Assembly (NCBI GenBank): GCA_038746745.1
Contig: JBCDKJ010000009.1
Location: forward strand, 1 to 64,000
Direction: 5' to 3'
Origin: JANQIO01 sp038746745
Lineage (GTDB): Bacteria > Pseudomonadota > Gammaproteobacteria > Pseudomonadales > Halieaceae
DNA: 64,000 nucleotides
Part shown: piece after piece, positions 1-8,015 of the stretch
How the letters are laid out: each line of letters begins with the position of its first letter
Position numbering within the stretch: position 1 is the stretch's first letter
Notes under the pieces: generated by a model
Seen by the model: only the letters and a program-made list of their open reading frames with translations
Told to the model about the DNA's origin: nothing
Databases searched by the model: none
Made by a program: the position numbers and the translations under genes

Positions 1-242
1 CCCAGATCACGTTGTGCACCCTCGGCAATACCGCGCAGTTCCTCCAGCATTGTGCTATCGAACTCTGCAATGGATTCTGAAAACTTGCGCCCAACGCGCA
101 TGACCTCCTGCCAGCTATAGCCGCGTTCAAAGAAGCTGCGCCGGTACGCTTCAATCGCGAGTTCAATCAGATGCCGCGCCTGTCGTCCATAGCTGACACC
201 TCGAGCTTCGGGATTCCCTGAGATACATATGTGGGGAAACAT
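1..242 (-). CDS. C45-family acyltransferase/amidase, N-terminal part (cut by window edge)
   Basis: The frame is open from an ATG at 242 to the window edge, giving 80 residues. It begins MFPHICISGNPEARGVSYG and later reads MLEELRGIAEGAQRDL. These match the start of the C45 (isopenicillin-N acyltransferase-like) family, with its 'G.p.eRG..yG' and 'l.ElrGIAeGA' blocks. Members are Ntn-hydrolases that mature by self-cleavage at a cysteine, which would lie beyond the window, and they hydrolyse or transfer acyl groups on amides. The ATG lies only 4 nt after the stop of the upstream hydrolase gene, so the two are probably one operon. Family assignment is fairly sure; the substrate is unknown. Confidence 0.7.
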   Translation of the reverse strand, partial: MFPHICISGNPEARGVSYGRQARHLIELAIEAYRRSFFERGYSWQEVMRVGRKFSESIAEFDSTMLEELRGIAEGAQRDL

Positions 243-246
243 CAGT

Positions 247-1119
247 TTAGGTCTTCTCTACAAGGCTCGGGGCGGGCGCGTCTGAGCTGTCAGGCAGACA
301 GGAAACGAAGAATGTCTTAACAGCATCCAGTACTGCCCACCCATCATGGGCAACCCCATTAATGCTGTCGAACTGCACAGTAATTCCCGACCTCTCAAAT
401 GAACGTCGCAGACTGTGCAGGCGCTCAATGCGGGTCGCGCCAGCACTGTTTGCCCCCGGCATCCACCAAGGTGAATCTTCGGGAATTGTAATCTCCCAGG
501 TTTCAATGTCCTCAGAACCAATGATCATCTGCACTGGCACCGTACGCATGAGGTCCAGCCTAAGTGGATGTCCGAACCGCTGCTCAATGTCGGCTACCCC
601 CGTCCACCAGGGAAGCTCGCTATCCAACAGTGACACAACGCCAGGCGCGCCTATAGAAACGCTATCCAGACGGTGCGGATGCAAGTAGAAAAAACGGTGA
701 GAAAAATGTCCGCCACCCGAAAATCCATGCAACATAAATCGGTCGCTTTTAAGTCGGTATTTTTCGGCAACCTCGTCAACCATGGCCAGTAATAAATAGT
801 CGAAACGCATTCCCGCATCGTCTATGAGTTTGTAGTTATCCAAATCGCCAGGGCCTGCGAGGTTGCAAGGAAACAGCGGCGCAAGCACAAGACACCTGTG
901 TTGCTGTGCAAAAATCGCAAAGAGATCGCGGTACGCAGCTGCACCGCGCTCTGTTCCATGCATCAGCACAATGAGCTGGAGTTGCTCGTCGCCATGCTCC
1001 TCGTAGTCTTCGGGGACGTACAAGCAGTAGCTAACGCGTGGTTCTATGCCAAGTGCGAAGAAAGGGGTCGCGCCCCAATCGTAATAACTAAGCTTGGTGC
1101 CGTTGCCTTGGCGGTTCAT
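247..1119 (-). CDS. alpha/beta hydrolase, PHB-depolymerase/esterase-like
   Basis: The 290-residue protein has the alpha/beta-hydrolase nucleophile elbow GFSGGG near residue 132, an oxyanion-type LIVLMHGTERG near residue 50, and a likely catalytic histidine in NGVAHDGW near residue 256. It resembles the esterase/poly(3-hydroxybutyrate) depolymerase-like group and has no signal peptide, so it is probably cytoplasmic. The start is well supported by AGGAGG just upstream of ATG. It is first in an operon with the C45-family gene and divergent from the GntR regulator. The likely role is ester or amide hydrolysis in the same catabolic route; the substrate cannot be read from sequence. Confidence 0.75.
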   Translation of the reverse strand: MNRQGNGTKLSYYDWGATPFFALGIEPRVSYCLYVPEDYEEHGDEQLQLIVLMHGTERGAAAYRDLFAIFAQQHRCLVLAPLFPCNLAGPGDLDNYKLIDDAGMRFDYLLLAMVDEVAEKYRLKSDRFMLHGFSGGGHFSHRFFYLHPHRLDSVSIGAPGVVSLLDSELPWWTGVADIEQRFGHPLRLDLMRTVPVQMIIGSEDIETWEITIPEDSPWWMPGANSAGATRIERLHSLRRSFERSGITVQFDSINGVAHDGWAVLDAVKTFFVSCLPDSSDAPAPSLVEKT

Positions 1120-1266
1120 CTTTCCTCCTTTTTCCGATTGTCTATTTTACAACGAAAGTACAATATGTAAAGCGGCTGACGGTTTTTTTGCGGCGGCGCT
1201 CTTCACAGATCAGGTCAATCGTCGCTACGATGGAACAACCTTATATGTAGGCTTTTGCAAAACAAG

Positions 1267-2172
1267 ATGGCAACCGATCTCCATATACGCTTGGCGCGTC
1301 AAATTATCGAATACCTTGAAGACAGCGACGCCGGCCCCGGCGTCAGGCTTAAAGAGAGCGAGCTATCAGAGCTGTTCGATGTGTCTCGCTCACCCGTGCG
1401 TGGTGCCCTCGCGCTGCTACAGGAAAAAGGGCTAGTCGAGAAGCGTGAAAATCGCGGGTTTATTACCGTGGCCAACCCCCGTCAAATAAGGAGCGCGCGA
1501 TCTGAGCTGGGGGTTACCGACTTTGAGGCTCTGTATCACGACATTATCTCGGACCGAGTTGCAAACCGCCTTAATGAAACCGAGTCCGAGGCAGATCTGC
1601 TGCGTCGCTATGGCACTACGCGCAGCATCCTTACCCGCATCCTCAATCGGCTAGCTCGCGAGGGCGTCCTGGAACGCAGCCCAGGTTACGGCTGGCGCTT
1701 TTTGCCGGCACTTAATACCGCAGAAGCGCACGATGAAAGCTATGCATTTCGTCTGCTTATCGAGCCCGCGGGTTTGCTGCAGCCGACCTTTCGCGTAAAC
1801 CCAGCGGACATGCAGAAGTCCAGAGACGCTCACCAGAAGCTGCTTAGGAGTCGCCGCAAGCGCATTCCAGAAATTGATCTTTTTACGATGAACGCATCTT
1901 TCCACGAGATGCTGGCCGAGTTCTCAGGAAACCGCTTTATTCTGCAAGCGGTAAAACAGCAAAATCGCCTCAGACAGCTCGTGGAGTATCGGGGGTTCCA
2001 GCGCATGGACAGAGTCCACCAGTCTTGCCGCGAGCATCTGGAGATACTGGACGCTATCGACAGTCGCGAGATCGAGTGGGCAGCCTCCCTGCTGAAACGC
2101 CACTTGCAGATAGCCAGCGGACTGCAACTTGGACTTGAAGAGGCCCAAAGCGACGCCAGGCCCGCCGCCTAG
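1267..2172 (+). CDS. GntR-family transcriptional regulator with a second winged-helix segment and FCD domain
   Basis: The N-terminal 75 residues form a GntR winged helix (LKESELSELFDVSRSPVRGA, then LLQEKGLVEKRENRGF). A second helix-turn-helix-like segment follows at about residues 88-145 (LLRRYGTTRSILTRILNRL, then EGVLERSPGYGWRF). The C-terminal about 140 residues are an all-helical FCD-type effector domain (FRLLIEPAGLL, FHEMLAEFSGN, H-E-EILDAI). FCD regulators usually sense small carboxylates or amides and repress nearby catabolic genes. A TTG four codons upstream could be the start; ATG is preferred. Its TAG overlaps the opposing stop of the TonB receptor in a CTAG. It is the likely regulator of this cluster. 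Confidence 0.8.
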   Translation: MATDLHIRLARQIIEYLEDSDAGPGVRLKESELSELFDVSRSPVRGALALLQEKGLVEKRENRGFITVANPRQIRSARSELGVTDFEALYHDIISDRVANRLNETESEADLLRRYGTTRSILTRILNRLAREGVLERSPGYGWRFLPALNTAEAHDESYAFRLLIEPAGLLQPTFRVNPADMQKSRDAHQKLLRSRRKRIPEIDLFTMNASFHEMLAEFSGNRFILQAVKQQNRLRQLVEYRGFQRMDRVHQSCREHLEILDAIDSREIEWAASLLKRHLQIASGLQLGLEEAQSDARPAA

Positions 2173-4646
2173 AACTGATAGGTGTACTTCAACATGAACG
2201 AACGACCTGGTCCAGCAGCCTGAAAAAAGCCCGACAGGAACTGTTGCGATTCCAGCGTGAAGTAGTCTTCGTTAAGGGCATTTTGCAGCCCAAGATTCAG
2301 AATGCCCGGCCCGATCTCGCCAGACACGATAAGATCGACCAGCAGATAGCTATCAAACGGCAGCTCAGCATCGGCCCGCTGTTCGAGAGGCACATCATCA
2401 AAGAAATCTTCACTCTCGGAGTACAGCGCCTGCGCCCGACCGCTCCATTTCGGCAGGAAGTTCCAGTCAACGTAGGCCGTCAGCTTTGGCGGCGAGATTC
2501 GTGTAGCATTCAACGGTGTTTCAAAATCGCCGTCGTTATCAAAGTCTGCGTCACCCTCCACATAGCTGTAGGTTGCGCCAATACCCAGCGTCTCCGATAT
2601 CCTATAGTCAAATAGGACTTCGTATCCCCATATTTCCTCGGGGGCACGCACCGCCTCCAGAGTGATCGGGTCCAGTGTGGTGCCATTTTCAGATTCACTC
2701 TGGTACACAGCGATACTCCAGTCGAAGCTTTCATGGTTACCACGAAGGCCAATCTCGTAGTTCTCAATCACTTGCGCCTCGGGGTTTAGCTCACTGACAT
2801 CTGTGAGGCCGGTCGGCAAACCGGTGCCAAGATCAACGTCGATAAAGCGAATCAGCCGGCCAATGTCTGACACAATAAAGCCCTCTGAATACCCGGCGAA
2901 AACAGCAATATCTTCTGTAATGTTGTACACACCACCGACGTTGAGCAAGGTCTCGTCATAATCAAGATCGGCACCCGTGATTGCCTGGCCGGTCAAGAAT
3001 GACGTGTAATTATCTATGTCCACTGTCGCATCTTCGTACCGCACGCCGGTTCGCAGCGTGAAGGCATCCCAGAGCGCCAACTCAAGCTGCGCGAAGTAGC
3101 CGACACTGGTCAAATCCATAGGCGGCGTAAATACTCGCCCGTCTGTCAGCAACTGCTGCGTATCATCCCGCGCATAATCCACACCCCACAGCAGCTGGCC
3201 ACCACTGAGAATGTTCTCGATGGGCGTTTTGAAATCGGCGCGCAAGCCCGATTTCTCACTCTCGGTGCGGCTCTGTCCACCTCGAATATATTGATAGGTA
3301 TCTTCGATTCCTGTCCCACCAGCAAGCTGCACGAGTGTGCTCGGCTCAAAGAAGTTGTGCTTGCCGAAGGGGCCGGCGTTGGCTATCCCGTTAAAGTCGG
3401 CATTGGTCTGCTGCAGAAACGCTGCGGTTCCGGCGTCGATCAGGCCTGCATCCTCAGCGGCAACAATCGGGTCAACGCGTTCGGCAAAAAACGTACTCCA
3501 GCCAAAGACGTTCTCCACCTCCTGCGCGTAAGCCGTTGCCAGGAAAGATGTATTACCAAACAGCTGGTTGTGCTGGTAGGTCAAGGTCAGTACGGTGTTA
3601 TCGGTTGTGATGGGGTCGATGCGATTGTCAATTTCCGAGCCCAGGGCGTCGGGATAAGCAAATAAAAATCCCGGTGCAAGCTCGTCGTAGCCCGCCTGGA
3701 TAGAGTCTACTATTCCGCTCAGGTACTGCGCGTCGACACGCGTGGCCACCTGCTTCTCCCGCTGCGAGGAATCGAGCAGGCCCCGGTCACCTGGATTCGT
3801 AATATCTTGACGCCAATCGAAAGATTGCTCCGCGGAGTAACTGACAGCACTGATTGCTACGCGCTGATCGGTGCCGATGTCATAGCCCAGCTTGGCGAAC
3901 AGGTTGGTTGTCTCTGTATCTGCAATACCGCCCTGATTGCCTGGGTCTGGCGCAATCGGATCTCCGTCAGCATCAAAAAATACTCCGACATCATCGAATG
4001 ACCCTGTCAGTACGTAATCAAAATTTCCCGGTTTGGCTGATACAAAGAATTCTGCGTAATAGGATTCAGAATCGTCGTATTCCGTAAGCGATCCACCCAA
4101 CCCAAACGTCACACTGGCTTCGAGTTCGCCTTCAACAGGCGCTTTTGTCAGATAGTTTATGGTGCCGCCTGCACCCCCGTTGCCATAAATCGCTGTCGCG
4201 CCACGGATCACCTCAACGCTGCCAACGGCGGCCGGCGTAATCGTACGCAGTTCCCTGCCTGCGTCGCGCAGTGGGGTGCCAATTAACACGCCATCAATAA
4301 GTACCGCAGGCTTTCTGCCGCGAAGTGTTTGCGCGAAGTTTGATGCGCTAACAGAGCTGGCGACGAGACCCGGCACCGTGGACGCAAGCATTGCACCTAG
4401 ATCAGTCGTAAGTTTTCCTTGCTCAGCGATTTGTTCGGCTGTGAGGATGGTCACCGAGTGCGGGACACTCCCAAGATCCTTTGGCAGCCGACTTGCTGTG
4501 ACCACGATCTCTTCGATTCTATTGCCATCCTGTGCGGCGGCGCCCGTACAAAGTGAGGCCATAATCGCCACTGAAATCGCTGCGTGAGACATCTTGCGGA
4601 CCAACGTGTCGGCAACGCGTGATGTACTGTTGAGTGTCGTATGCAT
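2169..4646 (-). CDS. TonB-dependent outer-membrane receptor
   Basis: The 825-residue protein has a signal peptide ending near AAAQDG, a TonB box (EEIVVTAS), a plug domain with VLIDGVLIGTPLRDAG and the VEVIRGATAIYGNGGAGG signature, and a long beta-barrel ending in aromatic F (MLKYTYQF). The start at 4646 is chosen because AAGGGGAG lies 7-8 nt upstream; a longer frame from 4667 lacks such a site. Such receptors import siderophores or other bulky substrates with TonB energy. The neighbouring hydrolases, M20 and M17 peptidases and symporter make a peptide or amide substrate plausible. A palindrome over the promoter suggests control by the adjacent GntR protein. Confidence 0.9.
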   Translation of the reverse strand: MHTTLNSTSRVADTLVRKMSHAAISVAIMASLCTGAAAQDGNRIEEIVVTASRLPKDLGSVPHSVTILTAEQIAEQGKLTTDLGAMLASTVPGLVASSVSASNFAQTLRGRKPAVLIDGVLIGTPLRDAGRELRTITPAAVGSVEVIRGATAIYGNGGAGGTINYLTKAPVEGELEASVTFGLGGSLTEYDDSESYYAEFFVSAKPGNFDYVLTGSFDDVGVFFDADGDPIAPDPGNQGGIADTETTNLFAKLGYDIGTDQRVAISAVSYSAEQSFDWRQDITNPGDRGLLDSSQREKQVATRVDAQYLSGIVDSIQAGYDELAPGFLFAYPDALGSEIDNRIDPITTDNTVLTLTYQHNQLFGNTSFLATAYAQEVENVFGWSTFFAERVDPIVAAEDAGLIDAGTAAFLQQTNADFNGIANAGPFGKHNFFEPSTLVQLAGGTGIEDTYQYIRGGQSRTESEKSGLRADFKTPIENILSGGQLLWGVDYARDDTQQLLTDGRVFTPPMDLTSVGYFAQLELALWDAFTLRTGVRYEDATVDIDNYTSFLTGQAITGADLDYDETLLNVGGVYNITEDIAVFAGYSEGFIVSDIGRLIRFIDVDLGTGLPTGLTDVSELNPEAQVIENYEIGLRGNHESFDWSIAVYQSESENGTTLDPITLEAVRAPEEIWGYEVLFDYRISETLGIGATYSYVEGDADFDNDGDFETPLNATRISPPKLTAYVDWNFLPKWSGRAQALYSESEDFFDDVPLEQRADAELPFDSYLLVDLIVSGEIGPGILNLGLQNALNEDYFTLESQQFLSGFFQAAGPGRSFMLKYTYQF

Positions 4647-4693
4647 GGCGCTCCCCTTATGGCCCACTTTTCCAGCTATGTATTATCGATTGA

Positions 4694-4722
4694 TAAAATA
4701 CAACAAATATGTATTTTGTCAA
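4694..4722 (-). promoter_or_regulatory. receptor promoter overlapped by perfect palindrome
   Basis: On the minus strand TTGACA (4722-4717) stands 16 nt before TATTTT (4700-4695), a sigma70-like promoter for the TonB receptor. The spacer and -10 region are covered by the perfect inverted repeat AAAATACA-N7-TGTATTTT (4695-4717). A dimeric repressor bound here would block RNA polymerase. The adjacent GntR-family gene is the obvious candidate; that link is inferred. Confidence 0.6.
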
Positions 4723-4901
4723 CATTAAGTACATTATGAATTTTAAGCGGTGACCTTAGAGCAAAGCGCCTCTGCCCACTGGATGCTCTCCCGCTACGCA
4801 ATACGCACGGGAATATGCAGCTTCTATTGACCGAGGGAGTCTGTGTGTGAAAGTAGATTGATGACGTTTGGATATATGCAGAGCGGATGAATGCTTCTCG
4901 C

Positions 4902-4943
4902 TGAGCACACTGTCGGCAACGTTGAGCACACTGTTAGCAACGC
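4902..4943. repeat. 21-bp tandem duplication
   Basis: Two adjacent 21-bp copies beginning TGAGCACACTGT differ at three positions (units 4902-4922 and 4923-4943). They lie between the receptor and hydrolase promoters. They could be tandem activator sites or a simple slippage duplication. Confidence 0.6.
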
Positions 4944-5100
4944 TCAGCGCTATACGGTGGCAGACACGGAAAATCCGGAATTTCCGTAAGCCATACTCTG
5001 CGCGCTCCCAAGGTAAGTGTTTATTTGTACTTCATGTGATATAAATACAGTTATCGCCACAGCTATACACCACATCACTACAAGACATCGCTACAGGGGA

Positions 5101-6381
5101 ATGAGAGCCGGTATGCGTCAAAAGGTAAAATACGGATTGCTGGGCATTGTTGCTCTTTGCTCGCTCGGTGTCGTGGCTTACTGGCCAGACATTCGCAATG
5201 TTATGGAGCTTCGGGATTACCTCGCGATTTATGAGCCAGACTCCATCGATCAGAACTTTCGATCACTGTACGCGCAGTCGCCCTCGGTTCGAATTCCGCG
5301 GCAGGGTGACGTAGCACAATTGGCAGAGCACCCACTGCCTGATGCCCTGCCCGAAACCTTTACCGTCGATGGCGAGGCTCTGAATCTGCGCCAATTTCTT
5401 GGAGACATGCATACAACCGGGTTGGCGATCCTTCTGGATGGCAGGCTGGTTCACGAGGAGTATCACAGAGGAAACTCTCAACAGAGCATCGTGATACAGA
5501 TGTCCGTCTCCAAGTCTATGGCGTCCTTCCTCATTGGCGTTGCTATTGACGAGGGGTTTATAAAGAGCGTCGATGATCTTGTCACGGATTACGCGCCCAC
5601 GCTCATCAATACCGCATACGACGGTGTGACAATAAAGAATGTGTTGGAGATGTCGTCTGGGGTGAAATGGGCGGAAGACCTTCGGCGACTGGATTCGGAG
5701 CTTATACAATCAATCCTGGCATTTCGCACCGGCTCGCTCGATGAATTTACTGCCAGTGTAGAAAGGGAGTTTGAGCCGGGAACCCACAACCGATACTCCA
5801 CGATTGATACGCATGCACTCGGCATGGTGCTTCGAGGCGCGACGGAGCGACCGTATGAGCAGTACTTCGCAGAAAAATTATGGGCACGACTGGGTGCCGA
5901 GGGCGATGCGCACTTCCTTGTAGACGCCACTGGGCAGCCTGTGGTGTATGGCGGTGCGAATATTGTTCTGCGGGATATGCTCAGATTCGGTCAACTGTAC
6001 CTCGACGGTGGCCGCAACCTGAACGGTGAGCAACTTGTCTCAGAAAACTGGATTAAGACAAGCACGCAGCCAGACGTGCCCAGGCTGATGCCAATGGTTG
6101 ATAATCCGGAATCAGGCTCTGCTTTTGGCTACAAGTACCAGTGGTGGGTACCGTTGGAGCCAGACGGCGATGACTACTCAGCGATCGGCATATACGGACA
6201 GTTCATTTACGTTAATCCGAAAAGGCGGGTAGTCATTGCCAAGTCTGGAACATACCTGGACTACCCGATAGATGGTGGTATAAAAAACCATCTCACGTTG
6301 GCTGCATTCCAATCGATAGCGCGCCATCTTTCATCCAAACAGCTGTCGGCCGAAAATGGAGTGGCTCAGAATAGCCCCTGA
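5101..6381 (+). CDS. serine hydrolase of the class C beta-lactamase/6-aminohexanoate-dimer hydrolase fold
   Basis: The protein (about 426 residues from this start) has one N-terminal membrane segment (YGLLGIVALCSLGVVAYW), so the enzyme is probably tethered facing the periplasm. It carries the beta-lactamase-fold triad motifs: SVSK (nucleophile and base), a YST element in NRYSTIDTHALG in place of Y-x-N, and KSG in VVIAKSGTYLD. This group includes NylB-type amidases, esterases and D-peptidases. The start is uncertain: ATGs occur at 5101 and 5113 near AGGGGA, and a GTG at 5017 gives a longer frame. With its neighbours it suggests hydrolysis of amide or lactam-like compounds. Confidence 0.8.
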   Translation: MRAGMRQKVKYGLLGIVALCSLGVVAYWPDIRNVMELRDYLAIYEPDSIDQNFRSLYAQSPSVRIPRQGDVAQLAEHPLPDALPETFTVDGEALNLRQFLGDMHTTGLAILLDGRLVHEEYHRGNSQQSIVIQMSVSKSMASFLIGVAIDEGFIKSVDDLVTDYAPTLINTAYDGVTIKNVLEMSSGVKWAEDLRRLDSELIQSILAFRTGSLDEFTASVEREFEPGTHNRYSTIDTHALGMVLRGATERPYEQYFAEKLWARLGAEGDAHFLVDATGQPVVYGGANIVLRDMLRFGQLYLDGGRNLNGEQLVSENWIKTSTQPDVPRLMPMVDNPESGSAFGYKYQWWVPLEPDGDDYSAIGIYGQFIYVNPKRRVVIAKSGTYLDYPIDGGIKNHLTLAAFQSIARHLSSKQLSAENGVAQNSP

Positions 6382-6762
6382 CTCAACTTTCGGAGTGGCC
6401 GCCATACATGAGCTAGCAGGGCCAGAGACTAAAGCGCATGTACACCCAGTCAGGATGCCTGCGGCACCATCCTCGTCCACGGGAGCAGCAGAATGCTACC
6501 GCAAAATATTTGGCTAATCAGAACACTAATTACTTGGTCGGCGATATCGTGCCCACTCTTTTGGACGATGCCTACGCCCATACCTCGCCTCACAAAAGCA
6601 TCGGTATTACGGATAGTCGCCGCATTCTCGCGATTTGCGAAGACGCCAGGTTTTCGCCATTCTTCGACCTGATCGGGCAACACAAGATCGCCGCATACCC
6701 CTGGAATATTGATAACGCCACCCTGTCGCATACAGCGATGGTATTACTACCGTATTGCTGGC
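6382..6762. other. 381-bp region without a recognised gene
   Basis: Short frames exist on both strands (plus 6438-6878, which runs into the M20 gene, and minus 6450-6731, 93 residues). Neither has a convincing ribosome-binding site or a recognised domain. The stretch may be decayed sequence or a spacer. No terminator or repeat was seen. Confidence 0.3.
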
Positions 6763-8001
6763 TCACACCTTCTGAGCGTCACCCGCGAAGCATTGGCTCT
6801 CAGCGCGTGAGGCACAGAGATAGGCAAAAACGTCATCAATCATCGCTTCGCATCGCGTCAGCTCTGCGGGGTCTATGAATTCATTGGGCTGATGCGCCTG
6901 ATCAATAGAACCCGGACCACAGACGACGCTGCTTACACCCGCGCGTTGGAAACTGCCCGCCTCTGTGGCAAACGAGACTTCACCGGTGCCGCCATCGCGC
7001 ACGCCCTGCAGGCCGCGCACCCATTGCTCGGCGCGGGCTTCAGGGTCTGGAGTCAGCGGTGGCACACGGGACAGTGCTGAGGTCTCGATCGTCGCCTGTG
7101 GCGCAAATTCCCTCAAATCGGGCAGCACGTGCTCGTCAATAAACTCTTGCATGGCATTCACAACCAGATCGGGGTCTTCATCCGGAAGCGCGCGATATTC
7201 CCAGAGGAACTCGCAGTGGCTGGGAAGAATATTCACGGCTGTACCGCCCTGAATCGTACCCACTTGTACCGTAGTCCAGGGGGGCTCACAGTGGGCGTTG
7301 CTGCCTTCAGCTCGTCGCGCCCGCCCAATGCCGTCGAGGTGCTCAATGATGCGACCTGCGGCAATGATGGCCCCTGCACCGAGGTGCGGCTGGCTGGAGT
7401 GTGCTGCCTTTCCAGTGATAACCGTGCGAAAACAGTTTATAGACTTATGCGCGCGCACAATGCGCATACTGGTGGGCTCACCAATAATGGCGAAGTCCGG
7501 TTTGGGAAAGTGCTGCATCGCATCGTCAACCATGCGATCCACGCCCAGGCAGCCAACCTCTTCGTCATACGACAGCGCCAGATACAGTGGTTTGTTCATG
7601 GCGGCGATATCCAGCGTTGCCAGGCGCGATAAAAACACCGCGGAGAAGCCCTTCATATCTGAGGTGCCACGCCCGTACAGCAGGCCTTCCCGTTCCGTTA
7701 GCGTAAAGGGATCGGTGTGCCAGTCCTGACCGTCTACGGGAACCACATCGGTATGTCCCGACAGTACAACACCTCCCTCCGCCTCAGGGCCTATGGCGGC
7801 GAACAGATTCGCTTTGCTGCCCTCGGCATTGGCGGTGCGCCGGCAGCGTGCTCCAAAGGGCTGCAGATAGTCCTCTACCCAATCAATAAGCGGCAGATTC
7901 GAGTCTCTGGACACACTGGGAAAGGCCACCAGCCGCTCCAGCATTTCAATTGAGCTCAATACTGTGGGACTTAGCGGTTTAGGAAGATTGATAGAGTTCA
8001 T
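6763..8001 (-). CDS. argE: M20 metallo-deacetylase, acetylornithine deacetylase (ArgE)-like
   Basis: The 412-residue protein has the full ArgE/DapE (M20A) motif set: SGHTDVVPVDGQDW (metal His and Asp), GRGTSDMKGF (bridging Asp), YDEEVGCLG (catalytic Glu-Glu), IGEPT, and a late metal His in GSIDQAHQPNEF. The dimerisation-lid domain lies at about residues 195-315 (GKAAHSSQPHLG). ArgE removes acetate from N-acetylornithine in arginine synthesis; close relatives hydrolyse other N-acyl amino acids. Here it sits 14 nt after a sodium:solute symporter among hydrolases, so a catabolic N-acyl amino-acid deacylase is an alternative. The family is sure, the exact substrate less so. Confidence 0.75.
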   Translation of the reverse strand: MNSINLPKPLSPTVLSSIEMLERLVAFPSVSRDSNLPLIDWVEDYLQPFGARCRRTANAEGSKANLFAAIGPEAEGGVVLSGHTDVVPVDGQDWHTDPFTLTEREGLLYGRGTSDMKGFSAVFLSRLATLDIAAMNKPLYLALSYDEEVGCLGVDRMVDDAMQHFPKPDFAIIGEPTSMRIVRAHKSINCFRTVITGKAAHSSQPHLGAGAIIAAGRIIEHLDGIGRARRAEGSNAHCEPPWTTVQVGTIQGGTAVNILPSHCEFLWEYRALPDEDPDLVVNAMQEFIDEHVLPDLREFAPQATIETSALSRVPPLTPDPEARAEQWVRGLQGVRDGGTGEVSFATEAGSFQRAGVSSVVCGPGSIDQAHQPNEFIDPAELTRCEAMIDDVFAYLCASRAESQCFAGDAQKV

Positions 8002-8015
8002 ATCAGCGTCTCAAA

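Larger units (their letters stand above)
4647..5100. other. intergenic control region between divergent receptor and serine hydrolase genes
   Basis: No convincing gene lies in these 454 bases. Next to the receptor they hold an AT-rich promoter with a perfect palindrome (4695-4717). A 21-bp tandem duplication follows at 4902-4943, then a near-palindrome CGGAAA...TTTCCG at 4967-4986. A GTG-initiated frame begins at 5017 but continues into the serine hydrolase gene without a ribosome-binding site, so it is read as leader. Confidence 0.5.

Noticed and set aside
5017..5100. GTG start extending the serine hydrolase by 28 codons
   Set aside because: It has no ribosome-binding site and would place 40 polar residues before the membrane anchor; later ATGs are more natural.
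6438..6878. 146-codon plus-strand frame
   Set aside because: Its last third overlaps the secure M20 gene antisense, no ribosome-binding site is seen and no family is recognised.
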